A stretch of 64,000 nt of DNA from Alternaria dauci (lineage: Eukaryota; Ascomycota; Dothideomycetes; Pleosporales; Pleosporaceae). The stretch is taken from positions 6,572,001-6,636,000 of the forward strand of contig NC_091272.1 of assembly GCF_042100115.1 (NCBI RefSeq). Reading direction: 5' to 3'. Positions 31,654-41,989 of the stretch are shown here, piece by piece. Made by a program: the position numbers and the translations under genes. The number at the start of each line of letters is the position of its first letter. Positions within the stretch are counted from its first letter, which is position 1. The notes under the pieces are model-generated. The model was not told the DNA's origin. It saw nothing but the letters and a program-made list of their open reading frames with translations, and searched no databases.

Positions 31654-32583
31654 ATGAAGCCACAAAACCCAACCAGAGCATTACGCTCGATACAAAGAAG
31701 CCTCTCACAACTCCCAAACAGCCATGTAGCAGCCAGAAGGCCGCCATTCCGGATACCACCACCACCACCACCACCGTCACGAAGCTTAACCACCACCGCA
31801 TCACGACACCACAACCCCACGCCACATTCCACTTCCACAGTCGACCCAACAGAAGTATCGCACTTCAATGCCCTCGCGTCATCATGGTGGGACCCCCACG
31901 GCCCCTCCCGCCTCCTCCACCTCATGAACCCGCTCCGCCACACCTTCATCTCGCAGTGCCGCTCTTCCACCTCCGCCCCCGTCCCACACGAAAAACTCCG
32001 ATATCTAGACATTGGCTGCGGCGGTGGCATCTTCGCCGAATCCGCTGCACGTCTGCCTACGACTTCATCTGTTACCGCCATCGATCCCACACCCCAGGTC
32101 CTGGCTATCGCCGAAGCACACAAACGGCGCGATCCCATCTTGACATCGCCAGGAAAATTGACGTACGTGAATACGTCGATTGAGGAGTTGCCGCGGCCTG
32201 CGTCGCCGGCGGAGGGGTTTGATGTTGTTACGCTGTTTGAAGTTATCGAGCATGTTAATGCGCCTGGGCCGTTCTTGGAGCACGTTTTACCGCAGGTGAA
32301 GCCGGGGGGTTGGCTGGTTATGAGTACGATTGCGAGGACGTGGACGAGCTGGGTTGTGACGAATGTTGTGGCTGAGGATATATTAGGGATTGTGCCCAAG
32401 GGGACGCATGAGTGGAGCAAGTACGTTAACGAGGATGAACTCAGAGCTTGGTTTGCGAAACAGCCTGGCTGGGGGAGTGTCAAGGTCATGGGCACGGTGT
32501 ATGTGCCGGGGCTGGGGTGGAAGGAAGTCGCGGGGAGTGAGGGGTGGGGGAACTATTTTTTTGCGGTTAGGAGGGAGGGCTGA
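31654..32583 (+). CDS. COQ3: Ubiquinone biosynthesis O-methyltransferase, mitochondrial
   Basis: The SAM-dependent enzyme that performs both O-methylations of the coenzyme Q ring at the matrix face of the inner membrane. It is a single exon of 309 residues. The N-terminus (MKPQNPTRALRSIQRSLSQL, then Arg/Pro/Ser-rich with almost no acidic residues) is a mitochondrial presequence. The catalytic domain begins VDPTEVSHFNALASSWWDPHGP, the COQ3/UbiG signature. SAM motif I is LDIGCGGGIFAESAARL, the post-II region is FDVVTLFEVIEHV, and MSTIARTWTSW is the conserved motif III region. The C-terminal WGNYFFAVRR closes the domain. The ATG at 31654 is the first in frame. Confidence 0.95.
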   Translation: MKPQNPTRALRSIQRSLSQLPNSHVAARRPPFRIPPPPPPPSRSLTTTASRHHNPTPHSTSTVDPTEVSHFNALASSWWDPHGPSRLLHLMNPLRHTFISQCRSSTSAPVPHEKLRYLDIGCGGGIFAESAARLPTTSSVTAIDPTPQVLAIAEAHKRRDPILTSPGKLTYVNTSIEELPRPASPAEGFDVVTLFEVIEHVNAPGPFLEHVLPQVKPGGWLVMSTIARTWTSWVVTNVVAEDILGIVPKGTHEWSKYVNEDELRAWFAKQPGWGSVKVMGTVYVPGLGWKEVAGSEGWGNYFFAVRREG

Positions 32584-32899
32584 GTGGTAAGAGAAAAGGG
32601 AACGGGAGGTTGGCATGTGTTATGAATGAATGGGAGCATGTGATACCCAAAATAATGTACAGTATATACAACATCATAAGTTGCCTGGCGAAGTCTATGC
32701 GCCGTCTCTTTCTCGAAACCTCTTATGCCGCTCAGCATCATCATGCATGCCGAACGCCTTGCTATGCTTATGTCCATGGCAATACAGCACCAGGTCTCCC
32801 CACGGACCAATGTCCTGGTCCAAATGCTCTTGATGTCATCCCATCATCGGCTTAGTACCGCGTCTATCGCAAACTTCCTCTTCTTGTCGTCCGCCCTTA

Positions 32900-33388
32900 T
32901 CATGACTTCGTCGCAGGCCTCTCCTCAAACGGCGTCGGTATATTTCTTCCCGTCTCAGCACCACCACTCCCCGTGTCCACAATGTCATGTCCGCCAGCCA
33001 TCTTCCATGCCCTCAGGTAGTCCTCACCCGTAAACCGCTTCTCGTAGTTTTCAAGTTTTCCGGCCTCGATTTCCCATACTTTTTCTAGGCTAGCGTCGAC
33101 AAAGGGTGTCAACTGTGTGGGACGTTAGTCTCTATTGTGCTTCCAGTATCATGCCATTCCGCCACAGTCTCCCTAGGCTCTGAGAATGGTACGCACCTCG
33201 CTGTTCTTGGTGCCGTGGATCGGGTATACAAATGTCCGTATCTTGCTCCAGTCTGGTGTGAAGTTTCCGAATCTGTTGATCGTGCCCATGGAGCCCACGC
33301 GGTTTCCCTTGTAGTATTCCTTGCCCGCTTGCTTGGGCGAGAGCGGCAGGCGCCGCAGATTGCCCTGGAGAGCGAGAGTGGGTCTCAT
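32900..33388 (-). CDS. MRPL27: Mitochondrial large-subunit ribosomal protein mL41 (yeast MRPL27)
   Basis: A component of the mitoribosomal large subunit, 134 residues in two exons, 33388-33197 and 33112-32900. The 84-bp intron (GTGCGT...CACACAG) joins in phase. The N-terminus MRPTLALQGNLRRLPLSPKQ is basic and leads into KEYYKGNRVGSMGTINRFG, the conserved mL41 core. LTPFVDASLEKVWEIEAGK and FTGEDYLRAW follow. The length is normal for fungal mL41. It is divergent from UTP14 with 179 bp between the start codons, so the two ribosome-related genes probably share a promoter region. Confidence 0.93.
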
Positions 33389-33567
33389 GGCGGCGACTCG
33401 ATCGTGTGCTTTGGCTGTGGCGGGCGATGCGACGACATCCGTCCTCGACGAGGTTGCGGAGTTTGGGGCGGAGGTGGAGTGGTCCGTGCGACAAAAAAGT
33501 GCGAACTTTCAAAGTTGAGATTGTCGCACCGCCACAATTATCTTTTCAACCAACATCTTCGCCCACG
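33389..33567. promoter_or_regulatory. Bidirectional promoter region, mL41 / UTP14
   Basis: This 179-bp spacer separates two divergent ribosome-biogenesis genes, one mitochondrial and one nucleolar. The side next to UTP14 is CA- and pyrimidine-rich, as fungal 5' leaders often are. No specific factor site is claimed. Confidence 0.5.
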
Positions 33568-36546
33568 ATGCCGCCTCGAGTAGCTCGCAGCTCGATACAG
33601 ACTGGCGGCGCTTCTTCGTCCAAGGGGCAGTCAAAACACCGGAACCCGAAGAAGGCGCAGAAGCGCGCCCTCGACGCCTTCTCCATTGCGCAGCACGAGA
33701 TCCCAGACGATGTGAAAGTGCGCAAGAACCGGTTAGGCAAATTCGACCCTGCCTTCAATCGCAAGCGCGCGCGCGACGACGATGAGGAAGACGAAGAAGA
33801 CGAGGACGAAGAAGACGGGCCCAAGAGACGCAAGAGACGGTCTGGTGACGAGAGCTTCGATGAAGGAAGCGACTCGGAGGGCAACACCTGGCAGATGGGC
33901 CATGTAGACAACGACGACGACGACGAGAGCATCGACTCGGACGAAGCGTTTGGCGAGAGCGACGAAGAGCGCTTCGAAGGCTACACGTTCAGAGGCAGCT
34001 CCAAGAACCAAAAGGGAAAGGCAAAGAAGTCGAAACGGGAACAACACATCGAGGACGAGGATGGCGATATCGACCTTGACGAGGGCGACAGCGCAGATGG
34101 AGAGGAGGAAGACGACGACGACCTCGGTGAAGATGCCATCGACTTGGCTACCGCCTTGGATCAGTACGAGGAGGATGAGGCTGAGGAGCGGAGAGAGAAG
34201 AAAAAGAAGAAGCAAGCTGCTGCGTTCGGCGACAGCGACGAGGAGCCAGGCGAGGGCGAAGATGTGGGCGCAGACGACGCATCAGACCTCTCATCTGACG
34301 ACGAAGACGACGAGGAAGACCGCCAGGAACAATTGCAGAACCTGATTTCTTCGTTGGCCTCACGGGAAGACAACAAGCCCAAGGGCAGAAAAGTTGATGT
34401 CCACGAGTCTGCTGCACCAGATGAGTTTGGTGTTTCCAGGAAAGTCGATCTTCTCAGCTTCAAGCCCAAGGTTGCCGATGCAGAGAAGAAGAAGGCGTTG
34501 AAATTACTCCAAGACGACAAGTCGTCGAAACGCAACGACATCGCTAGGAAACTAGACGCCCCTCTGCCGAAGCGGCAGCAAGACAAGTTTGACCGCGCTG
34601 CGGCGAACGCTAAAGCGAACGAGACACTCGAGAGGTGGACGGACACCATTAAGCGTAACCGCCGCGCTGAACACCTGATGTTCCCTCTGCAGAACCCGAG
34701 TGGAGGCGAGCCCATGGGTGAGAAGACTCTCCTGCCTACGACGACTGCCGCGCCTACAAACGACCTTGAGAGCACCATCCAATCCATCCTCCAGCAGAGC
34801 GGTCTCTCGAACGGCCAGGAAGACGAGGAGAAGATTGCGAAATGGGAAGAGCTCCAAACAAACAAACTGCCTGTTGAGGAGGTGCTCAGGCGACGTGCCG
34901 AACTTCGGATGCAACGAGAGCTGCTGTTCCGCGAAGAGGTTCGCGCTAAGCGTATCAAGAAGATCAAGAGTAAGGCATATCGACGAGTGCACCGAAGGGA
35001 GCGCGAGAAGCTACTTGAGAAGGAACGAGAGCAGCTCAAGGCTGATGGCGTCGATCTGTCTGAAGAGGAGCGCGAATACAATGATCGCCGAAGAGCAGAG
35101 GAACGCATGGGTGCTAAGCACCGAGACAGCAAGTGGGCCAAGGGCATCAAGGCCACTGGCAGAGCAAACTGGGACCAGGATGCTCTCGACGGCGTGACTG
35201 AGATGGCAAAACGGAACGAGGAGCTCCGTCGTCGTGTTGAGGGCAAGACTATCCGCGATGACGACGAGGAAGCTTCCGACGTGCCAAGTGAGGAAGAGGA
35301 GAGCGACAATGACGACGAACAATCGGACAATGACGCCCTGCAACAGTCACTTGGCAAGCTTAAGCAAAATCCCTTCTCGACCAAGGAGTCAAAGCTGGGT
35401 CAGATGGCTTTCATGCAGAAGTCGGAGGCCGCGCGGCGCGCGCAAAATGACGAAGCTGTCGAACAACTCAGACGCGAGCTCGCTGGAGAGGACAGTGACA
35501 ACGCTGAACTCGACGAGAACGCCACTAAGGCCGGCCGGAGGAGATACGGCCCTAACGCCAACGTCGCTGCTCCGGCTATACAGATTCGCAATGAGTTCGA
35601 GGAGCATGAGGGATCTGACGCAGAGAACGATGCCGATCCTGCCGAAGAGGGTGAGCCCGCTGCAGATGCGTCGACGGCTCGAGCACCTGCTCAAAAGAAG
35701 AACGGCTTGAACGGTCTCTCCAACGGCGCTCGTAAAGAGCGCAAGGCTGCTGCAGCGCCACCCGAAGAGACTGGATCGTCTAACCCGTTCCTGACCAAGG
35801 CAAAGAAGGAGAAGAAAGCCGCAAAGGAGCCTGAGCTTTTACCGGTCACAGGCACTGCAAAGTCCTCTACTCAAGAAAAGGCCGTTATTCAGCCTAAGCC
35901 TACACCCAAGCCCAAGGCCCAGAAGAAGTCGAAGCAAGATGCGAAACCCCAAGAAACACAAGTCGACGACTTCCTCAAGCAGCGCGTCACTGCAGCCGAC
36001 GATGATGGCTGGGCGACTGTACTAGGCGGCCAGGACGACGACGAAGAAGGTATCGAAGACGAGGGTATCGACCTCGACGTCATCACGCACAACCAGTCTC
36101 TCACCGCCAAAGCTTTTGCTGGCGATGACGTAGAAGCCGATTTCGCCGCTGAGAAGAAGGCTACGATTGCGGATGAAGAGGCTACGGAAGAGGTGTCCAT
36201 TCTCCCTGGCTGGGGCTCGTGGACCGGCGACGGCATGTCCAAGGCCGAGAAGAAACGCAACGTTGGACTGAAGACTGTTGTCCAAAAACCTGGTATCGAC
36301 GCGAATAAACGCAAAGACAGGAAGATGGACAAGGTCATCATCAACGAGAAGAGAGTGAAGCCGACAGTCAAATATATGGCTAGTCAACTGCCGTTCCCGT
36401 TCGAGAACAGGGAACAGTACGAGAGGAGTTTGAGGGTGCCAAAGGGCAAGGAGTGGGTCACCAAGAAGACGCATCAGGATGTTACAAAGCCGAGGGTTAT
36501 TGTTAAGCAGGGAGTCATTGCGCCTTTGAGGAAACCACTGGCGTAG
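33568..36546 (+). CDS. UTP14: U3 snoRNP component UTP14 (SSU processome)
   Basis: A nucleolar protein of the small-subunit processome that activates the helicase Dhr1 to remove U3 snoRNA during 18S rRNA maturation. It is a single exon of 992 residues. The N-terminus (KAQKRALDAFSIAQHEIP) is the family start, followed by very acidic Asp/Glu runs. Blocks present include KLDAPLPKRQQDKFDRAAA, ETLERWTDTIKRNRRAEHLMFPL and the hallmark RELLFREEVRAKRIKKIKSK. ERMGAKHRDSKWAK and the tail WGSWTGDG...VKYMASQLPFPFENREQYERSL follow. The frame also runs upstream to 33406, but the ATG at 33568 matches the family start. The acidic tracts create long spurious Ser-rich frames on the other strand. Confidence 0.96.
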   Translation: MPPRVARSSIQTGGASSSKGQSKHRNPKKAQKRALDAFSIAQHEIPDDVKVRKNRLGKFDPAFNRKRARDDDEEDEEDEDEEDGPKRRKRRSGDESFDEGSDSEGNTWQMGHVDNDDDDESIDSDEAFGESDEERFEGYTFRGSSKNQKGKAKKSKREQHIEDEDGDIDLDEGDSADGEEEDDDDLGEDAIDLATALDQYEEDEAEERREKKKKKQAAAFGDSDEEPGEGEDVGADDASDLSSDDEDDEEDRQEQLQNLISSLASREDNKPKGRKVDVHESAAPDEFGVSRKVDLLSFKPKVADAEKKKALKLLQDDKSSKRNDIARKLDAPLPKRQQDKFDRAAANAKANETLERWTDTIKRNRRAEHLMFPLQNPSGGEPMGEKTLLPTTTAAPTNDLESTIQSILQQSGLSNGQEDEEKIAKWEELQTNKLPVEEVLRRRAELRMQRELLFREEVRAKRIKKIKSKAYRRVHRREREKLLEKEREQLKADGVDLSEEEREYNDRRRAEERMGAKHRDSKWAKGIKATGRANWDQDALDGVTEMAKRNEELRRRVEGKTIRDDDEEASDVPSEEEESDNDDEQSDNDALQQSLGKLKQNPFSTKESKLGQMAFMQKSEAARRAQNDEAVEQLRRELAGEDSDNAELDENATKAGRRRYGPNANVAAPAIQIRNEFEEHEGSDAENDADPAEEGEPAADASTARAPAQKKNGLNGLSNGARKERKAAAAPPEETGSSNPFLTKAKKEKKAAKEPELLPVTGTAKSSTQEKAVIQPKPTPKPKAQKKSKQDAKPQETQVDDFLKQRVTAADDDGWATVLGGQDDDEEGIEDEGIDLDVITHNQSLTAKAFAGDDVEADFAAEKKATIADEEATEEVSILPGWGSWTGDGMSKAEKKRNVGLKTVVQKPGIDANKRKDRKMDKVIINEKRVKPTVKYMASQLPFPFENREQYERSLRVPKGKEWVTKKTHQDVTKPRVIVKQGVIAPLRKPLA

Positions 36547-37107
36547 AGAGAATGAAGGTTTCGGCGCAAGTGTTTGTGGATTGGAGGTGGACCAAAATAT
36601 GTTCTTGTTATGTTTACCACGTGGCGTGCGTTGGCGCTTGTTGCGGAAGTCGCGATGGCGGTCGAGGTTTACGTGGATTGCGGCCTCCGAGTCTGCCACA
36701 ATCTTTCTCCAAAATCACATGCTACGGCTGCTGCCACACGCATACCCACCTCATTGTCGTCTTCTTTCTTCTCTCTTCGTTTGTGAAACTTTGTAACGTA
36801 TTGTGCGGGATGACATGTGGTACTGGCGTTTGGCCGCGCAAATGCGCAAACCTCGCGGTATCGAGCAAACCGCGCAGTCGTCACTTCTTCATGATGAATT
36901 CATGGTAGGGACATTAGGATTCTCATCGCTCTAGACAATATGCTACTGCTTTACTACAGTCACAACCCTATTGACCACCCTCGATTGTATCCGTAAATGG
37001 AATATTGCTACACCTGCAAGCATACACACTCACTCTCCTAATCGAATCGGCAACCCACGCGGAGCTATTCGCCCCAAACCCCCGTGAAAACCTCTGCGAT
37101 ACCACTC
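36547..37107. other. Intergenic, UTP14 3' end and GH81 promoter
   Basis: About 560 bp with no recognised gene, between two genes transcribed in the same direction. Confidence 0.45.
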
Positions 37108-39683
37108 ATGGGTCCAGCGCAGTCCCGACTTCCTACCGCCAACGCACCGTCGAAACCTCCCAAGAGAGAGGGCTGGCTCGGATCACTGCGCGACACTCGT
37201 CAGGGTATCAAGAACACGCTTGGCTACAGTGCCCCCGCCGTTCCTGACGAGATACCTCAAGACAACATCTTCACGCCTATACAACAAGATGATATCCTTT
37301 CGCAAATTCCAATTGGACGTCATCACCCAGTGCCTAGGACGGGAGTGGAGGACGACGACAAGACCACTATGCATACGAACAGTTTCTACGCCAATTCATT
37401 TCTAGGACAACAGAACCAACCTATCTGGACGCACCCTTACTCGATCTGGTGGGGCAAATGGATACTAGACGTGGGCATGCTGCAGACATGGGGCATGTGC
37501 ATAACCCATATCGAAGAAAAGGACCTGGTGTTTGAACCTGGAGATCCAGCAAAGGGCTACATAAATCCGCTCCACAAGCAGCATCTCATCCTCAGTGCTG
37601 TCGAGCTCGATGCGCGAACGACCCTTACTACAGACACCCATCTCCCGTTCTCTGTCAATATCAACCTTAAACCATATCCTGAAGCCCAAGAACCAAAGAT
37701 TACATTTCCTGTTGTACAAGGCATGAGCTTCATCACGGCTGGCTACCGCGGCGCAACGCCCATGATACAGACAGGCGGTCGCGGCTTCGTGGACTTGGTT
37801 GGGCCGTTCACCGTGTCATCACGAACAGTCAAGTATCGCCTAAAAGACAAGACCGGACATTGCTGGATCGTATACGTCAATCCAGTAGCGAATCTCAACT
37901 ACGACGCCACGCGCTTCGTCCGACTAAACTCAAACACCATCCTCGGCCCCCCCGCCTTCAAAGGCACAATCCAGGTAGCCAAGAACCCGCTCGGCCCAGA
38001 AGGCGAAGCAATCTACGACAGAGCCGCTGGTGCCTTTGTATGCGAAGCAAAGCTCACAGCTGTAGTCGCAGACAGCAGAGGCACTTATACCTTCCGCTAC
38101 ACCAAGATCGGTACCTCGCCGCTCCTCATGTTTGTTATGCCCCATCACATCCAATCCCTCGACCCAGAGATGAGAAACCAAGTGACAAACCTTTGTCTAC
38201 GCACCACGACAAAAGGCATGGCCACAGCCATCTGGGGCGAAAAACTCAGCTTCGTCGAACCAAACCTCCCAGTAACCATGCACTTCTCCCCATGGAACCC
38301 GACCATGAGCGCGAACGCGAAAATCAGGTATCCCCCCGAAGTCCTCGCCTTCATCGCCGCAGTCGCAGAGCGCGATCTCCGCCGCGCAATGACCGACCGC
38401 ATACCACAAGACTCCTTATACTTTGCCGGTAAATCGCTCGCCAGATTCGCAACAATCGTTTGGATCATAAAAGACGTATTGAACCATGACGCCATTGCCA
38501 CTGCTGGCCTCGAAAAACTAAAGATCGAGATGGCCAGATATATCGACAACGCCCAACGCCACCCAATCTACTACGACGACAGCTGGAAAGGCATCGTGTC
38601 CTCAGCCGGCTTCTCGGATCCAAGCGCCGATTTTGGAAATACGTATTACAACGATCATCACATCCAATACGCGTATTTTGTTTACACGGCTGCGGTCATC
38701 GGGACGCTGGATCCGGCGTGGCTGGCGCAGGGCGATAATAAGAGTTGGACGAATATGCTTGTGAAGGACTTTGCTGAGAGCGATTATAATGGCAGGGACT
38801 ATCCATTTCAGCGCTGCTTTGATTGGTGGCATGGACATAGTTGGGTCAAGGGACTGTTTGAGGCTGCGGATGGGAAGGAGATGGGGAGTACTGGAGAAGA
38901 TGCGTTTGCGAGTTATGCTGTGAAGATGTGGGGGAGGGTTGTGGGTGATGGGGATATGGAGAAGAGAGGTATGTGTGCGTGAGCGATAGCCGGTGATTGG
39001 GATGTGTGTTAGTCCGGCTTTCTGCGTTGGACTGGGAGTGGAGGAGTTAGGGGAATGGATGAGGGCTGAATAACCTCTTGATAGGGAACCTCCAACTCGC
39101 GATCCAGGCCCGGTCCTTCAATAACTACATGTATATCCGCTCCACCAATACGAATCATCCGCTGCGGTACACGCAGAACAAAGTGGCGGGGACGTTGTTT
39201 GAGAACAAAGTCGAGCACGCGAGTACGTATGGCCGTAACAGATTAGAGCTGTTAAAGCGGAATATGAAAGAGAACATTATGATAACAGCGACCAAAAAAA
39301 CAGCATACTTCTCCCTCGACCGCGCTCTCATCCACGGCATCCACATCGTCCCCATCAACCCCTCGACCTCGCTCCTCCGCCCCCGCAGTTTCGTCAAAGA
39401 AGAATGGGAAACCTTCTTCACAGAGGTAAGCAGTCTTTTCCCCTTCCCTCTCATCCTCGTTCTCTGTCTCAAAAATTCCTAGGGCCGAGCAAACGTTCAA
39501 GGCGGCTGGCGCGGTATATTGTATGCCAACCTCGCGCTCATCGATGCGAAAGCGAGTTATTTGTTCTTCCGAGACGGCATCGATGGGTTTTGGGATGAGC
39601 GGTGGATTGATGGTGGGGCGAGTCGGACGTTGTATCTTGTGTGGGCGGCGGCGTTGTGGGAGTTTGCAAAGGCGGGGAGGTAA
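37108..39683 (+). CDS. Endo-1,3-beta-glucanase, glycoside hydrolase family 81
   Basis: A GH81 enzyme that hydrolyses cell-wall beta-1,3-glucan. Predicted at 800 residues in three exons: 37108-38968, 39085-39425 and 39483-39683. Introns of 116 and 57 bp join in phase at EKR|GNLQLAIQAR and FFTE|GRANVQGGW. The N-terminal beta-sandwich part has TNSFYANSFLGQQNQPIWTHPYSI. The catalytic region has DSWKGIVSSAG, FGNTYYNDHHIQYAYFVY and FDWWHGHSWVKGLFEAADGK, with the following GEDAFASYAVKMWG holding the conserved acidic residues. No signal peptide is seen: the start MGPAQSRLP is polar. That suits the intracellular GH81 type (yeast Eng2/Acf2) rather than the secreted type (Eng1). Confidence 0.93.
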
Positions 39684-39834
39684 AGAAGAGAGAAAGAAAA
39701 AGATGTATGATGTAAGAGAACAGGCTAGAAAAGTAGTGTTGTATTTCTCTTCTGTTTAACTCCTAACTTGTCTGCTTCTCTCTAACTCGCTTAAAGGCCT
39801 ATTAGCCAGCCAAATCATCCTATGTCCTACGGGA

Positions 39835-41516
39835 TTATTTGTCCATCACTAGACCAGCCATAGGTGTCTTGTAGCTTCTAAACTGTCGAAGTGGAACTCT
39901 CTTCTGAAACATATCATCAACCTGCTCCAAAGTCTTGCCTTTACATTCGGGAATGCAAAGATATGTAAACACGACGCAAGCCGCTGCGATGGACCCAAAG
40001 ACGAACCCAACCTTGGAATCCAAGCCAGCGTATTGAGGATATATAAGATATGGAATGGAGAAGTTGACGGCAAAACTGCGACGTCTCGTTAGGCGGGGCT
40101 TTTAACATCAACAATGAATGGACTTACTTTAGACACACGTTGACGAAGAATCCCAAACGGAGAGTGTGATCACGGAGTTTGAGCGCAGGTAGCTCGGTCG
40201 TTACAACGTAACAGAGAGGCGCCCACCCGACGCCGAAACCGGCCGTCATCAGTCCTAACATGGCTATGATACCAATCTTGTGGCCATCGGTAACGTTTGA
40301 TGTAGTACCAAGCCCGCCCATGGTCATCAAGGCAACAGTTTGGATGGCTGCGCCGGCCAGCAGCATTGGCCTTCTTCCTACTCGGTCGATAAGTACCAAT
40401 GCGGTGCAGATGGCTAGGATGTTGATAGCGGCGAGCAAAAGATTCATGTCAAACGGATTGACGGTGTCGAGTGACTTGATGCTAGTTGTTGTTAGTATGT
40501 CTTCAAGATTCGGAACTGGTTGAGAACAATACTTACTATATCGCTCCATACTGACTAGAAAATGCTTGGCCAGTAGCTTGCTGGAAGAAGTTGATAGCCA
40601 CCACCAACAGTGTTCTCTTGAGATTGAGACCTTTGAATATCTCAACAAACTTTCCTTTCTCGCCTTCATATTCCAAAGCTAACTGTAGTTCTCGGAATTC
40701 AGCATCGATCTCATCTTGCGAGAACTTGCCTTGACGGTAAATCGTCAGGCTCGAGCGCGCTTCGTCCACTCTTCCGTTGAGTAACAGCCACCGAGGACTC
40801 TCAGGTGTGAAGAATACCAGCGTGGCAATCATGGTTGGTACGATGTAGAAAAGACCCAGAGGGATTCTCCACGCACGATTGTCGGGGATGGAACTTGTAC
40901 CCCTGCAGACGCTGTTGATGACAAACCCGCCTATGACGAGGCTGAGCTGGTATGTACCGACGACAAGACCGCGGACCGGAGCAGGGACGATTTCGGATTG
41001 GAATGCGGGGATGACGGCTAGCTCCATGCCGACGTACACATCTGCGGTTGATCAATCCTGGCTGTTTAATATTTTCGAATTCTTTCTTACAGTTCAATAT
41101 GCGTGCAGCCATAATGTGGTCACGGTTTTGAGCAGTGACACCCAGTGTCGCAGTACCGAGGGCGTAAATGCTCATACTGAACATGCACCATCGCCGTCCG
41201 TACCGATTCGCGATGAAGCTACCAAACAAGACGCCTAAAATGGTCAAGATTTTGTGTTTATTCTGCATCCACGTCCCATACCTGCAGCAAATCCGATGTA
41301 GTTTAACGAGTTGAATAGGGATAGCCATGAGGGTTCCAAGACGTAATGGCCAGTCGTTGGATTCAGCACACCAAACTGCTTTGCGAAAGCATCCATGGCC
41401 TGAGACGTGGCGTAGGCTTGATTGTCAAATCCATAATTGAAGGAAGAAGATGCAATGAGGAGGCAGCCAAGAGCAAGTCTTGTGTTGAAAGACTCGAATT
41501 GCTTCAGGATAGCCAT
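39835..41516 (-). CDS. MFS sugar transporter (maltose/hexose permease-like)
   Basis: A proton-coupled sugar porter of the plasma membrane, predicted at 492 residues in five exons: 41516-41282, 41234-41091, 41041-40537, 40481-40128 and 40075-39835. The introns of 47-55 bp all join in phase. Sugar-porter signatures are NRYGRRW, FTPESPRWLLLNGR, QQATGQAFSSQYGA, LIDRVGRRP and PECKGKTLEQVDDMF. The segment NYVYVGMELAVIP is typical of fungal alpha-glucoside/hexose carriers. It is divergent from the sulfatase with 473 bp between them, which suggests co-regulation and a sulfated or related sugar substrate. That substrate link is inference. Confidence 0.93.
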
Positions 41517-41989
41517 ATTCTCGGTGGCCAACAACCAAAGCGAAATACAGCGAGATAAGTTGATGATAACTCATATTCAACCGATTATTTCTTTTATAGT
41601 ACCGTCGCATTCTAGATACACGTTTATCTGGCTCGTAAATGCCAATCAAGTTACCTAGTTCCTCAATGATTGAAAACTGGGGATAGCCATTCGTAATTGC
41701 CGAATCGATGCTCTTTGGGATGCTTAGTGCGACGAATAATGGTAAATGCATGTAGAAACGTTATTATGGCTTGCGATGGCACAATTGTCGTCCACCGACC
41801 GGCGCTCGGTGGAGCTTCTAGGAGCGCGCTGATTGGTCGTTCGGATCTCGGTGATCTCTCAGACGGATCTCGGCGACCAACCTGCACTACTAACAATCCT
41901 GCTAGTGCTTCCAAGCACCATAGCGGTAGCAGCATTCTCCAATTTGATGGTGCTTTCTTCCTCAAAAACTTACCCCATCTCTTCTTGAC
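41517..41989. promoter_or_regulatory. Divergent promoter region, sugar transporter / sulfatase
   Basis: This 473-bp spacer lies between two divergent genes. Around 41812-41875 it has CGG/GATCTCGG words (GACCGGCGCTCGG, GGATCTCGGTGATC, CAGACGGATCTCGG). GGATCTCGG appears twice, about 40 bp apart. CGG half-sites are the usual targets of Zn2Cys6 proteins, and such a gene lies 2 kb away, so this is a plausible operator region. That is inference only. Confidence 0.4.

Noticed and set aside
31365..32495. 376-codon minus-strand frame over COQ3
   Set aside because: It lies opposite the unmistakable COQ3 frame, has a low-complexity composition and shows no family resemblance.
34161..35384. Long Ser-rich open frame on the minus strand (about 400 codons)
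   Set aside because: It is the antisense of the Asp/Glu/Lys-rich UTP14 coding region. Acidic codons read backwards give Ser, Leu and Phe runs without stops. There is no domain, and UTP14 is certain.
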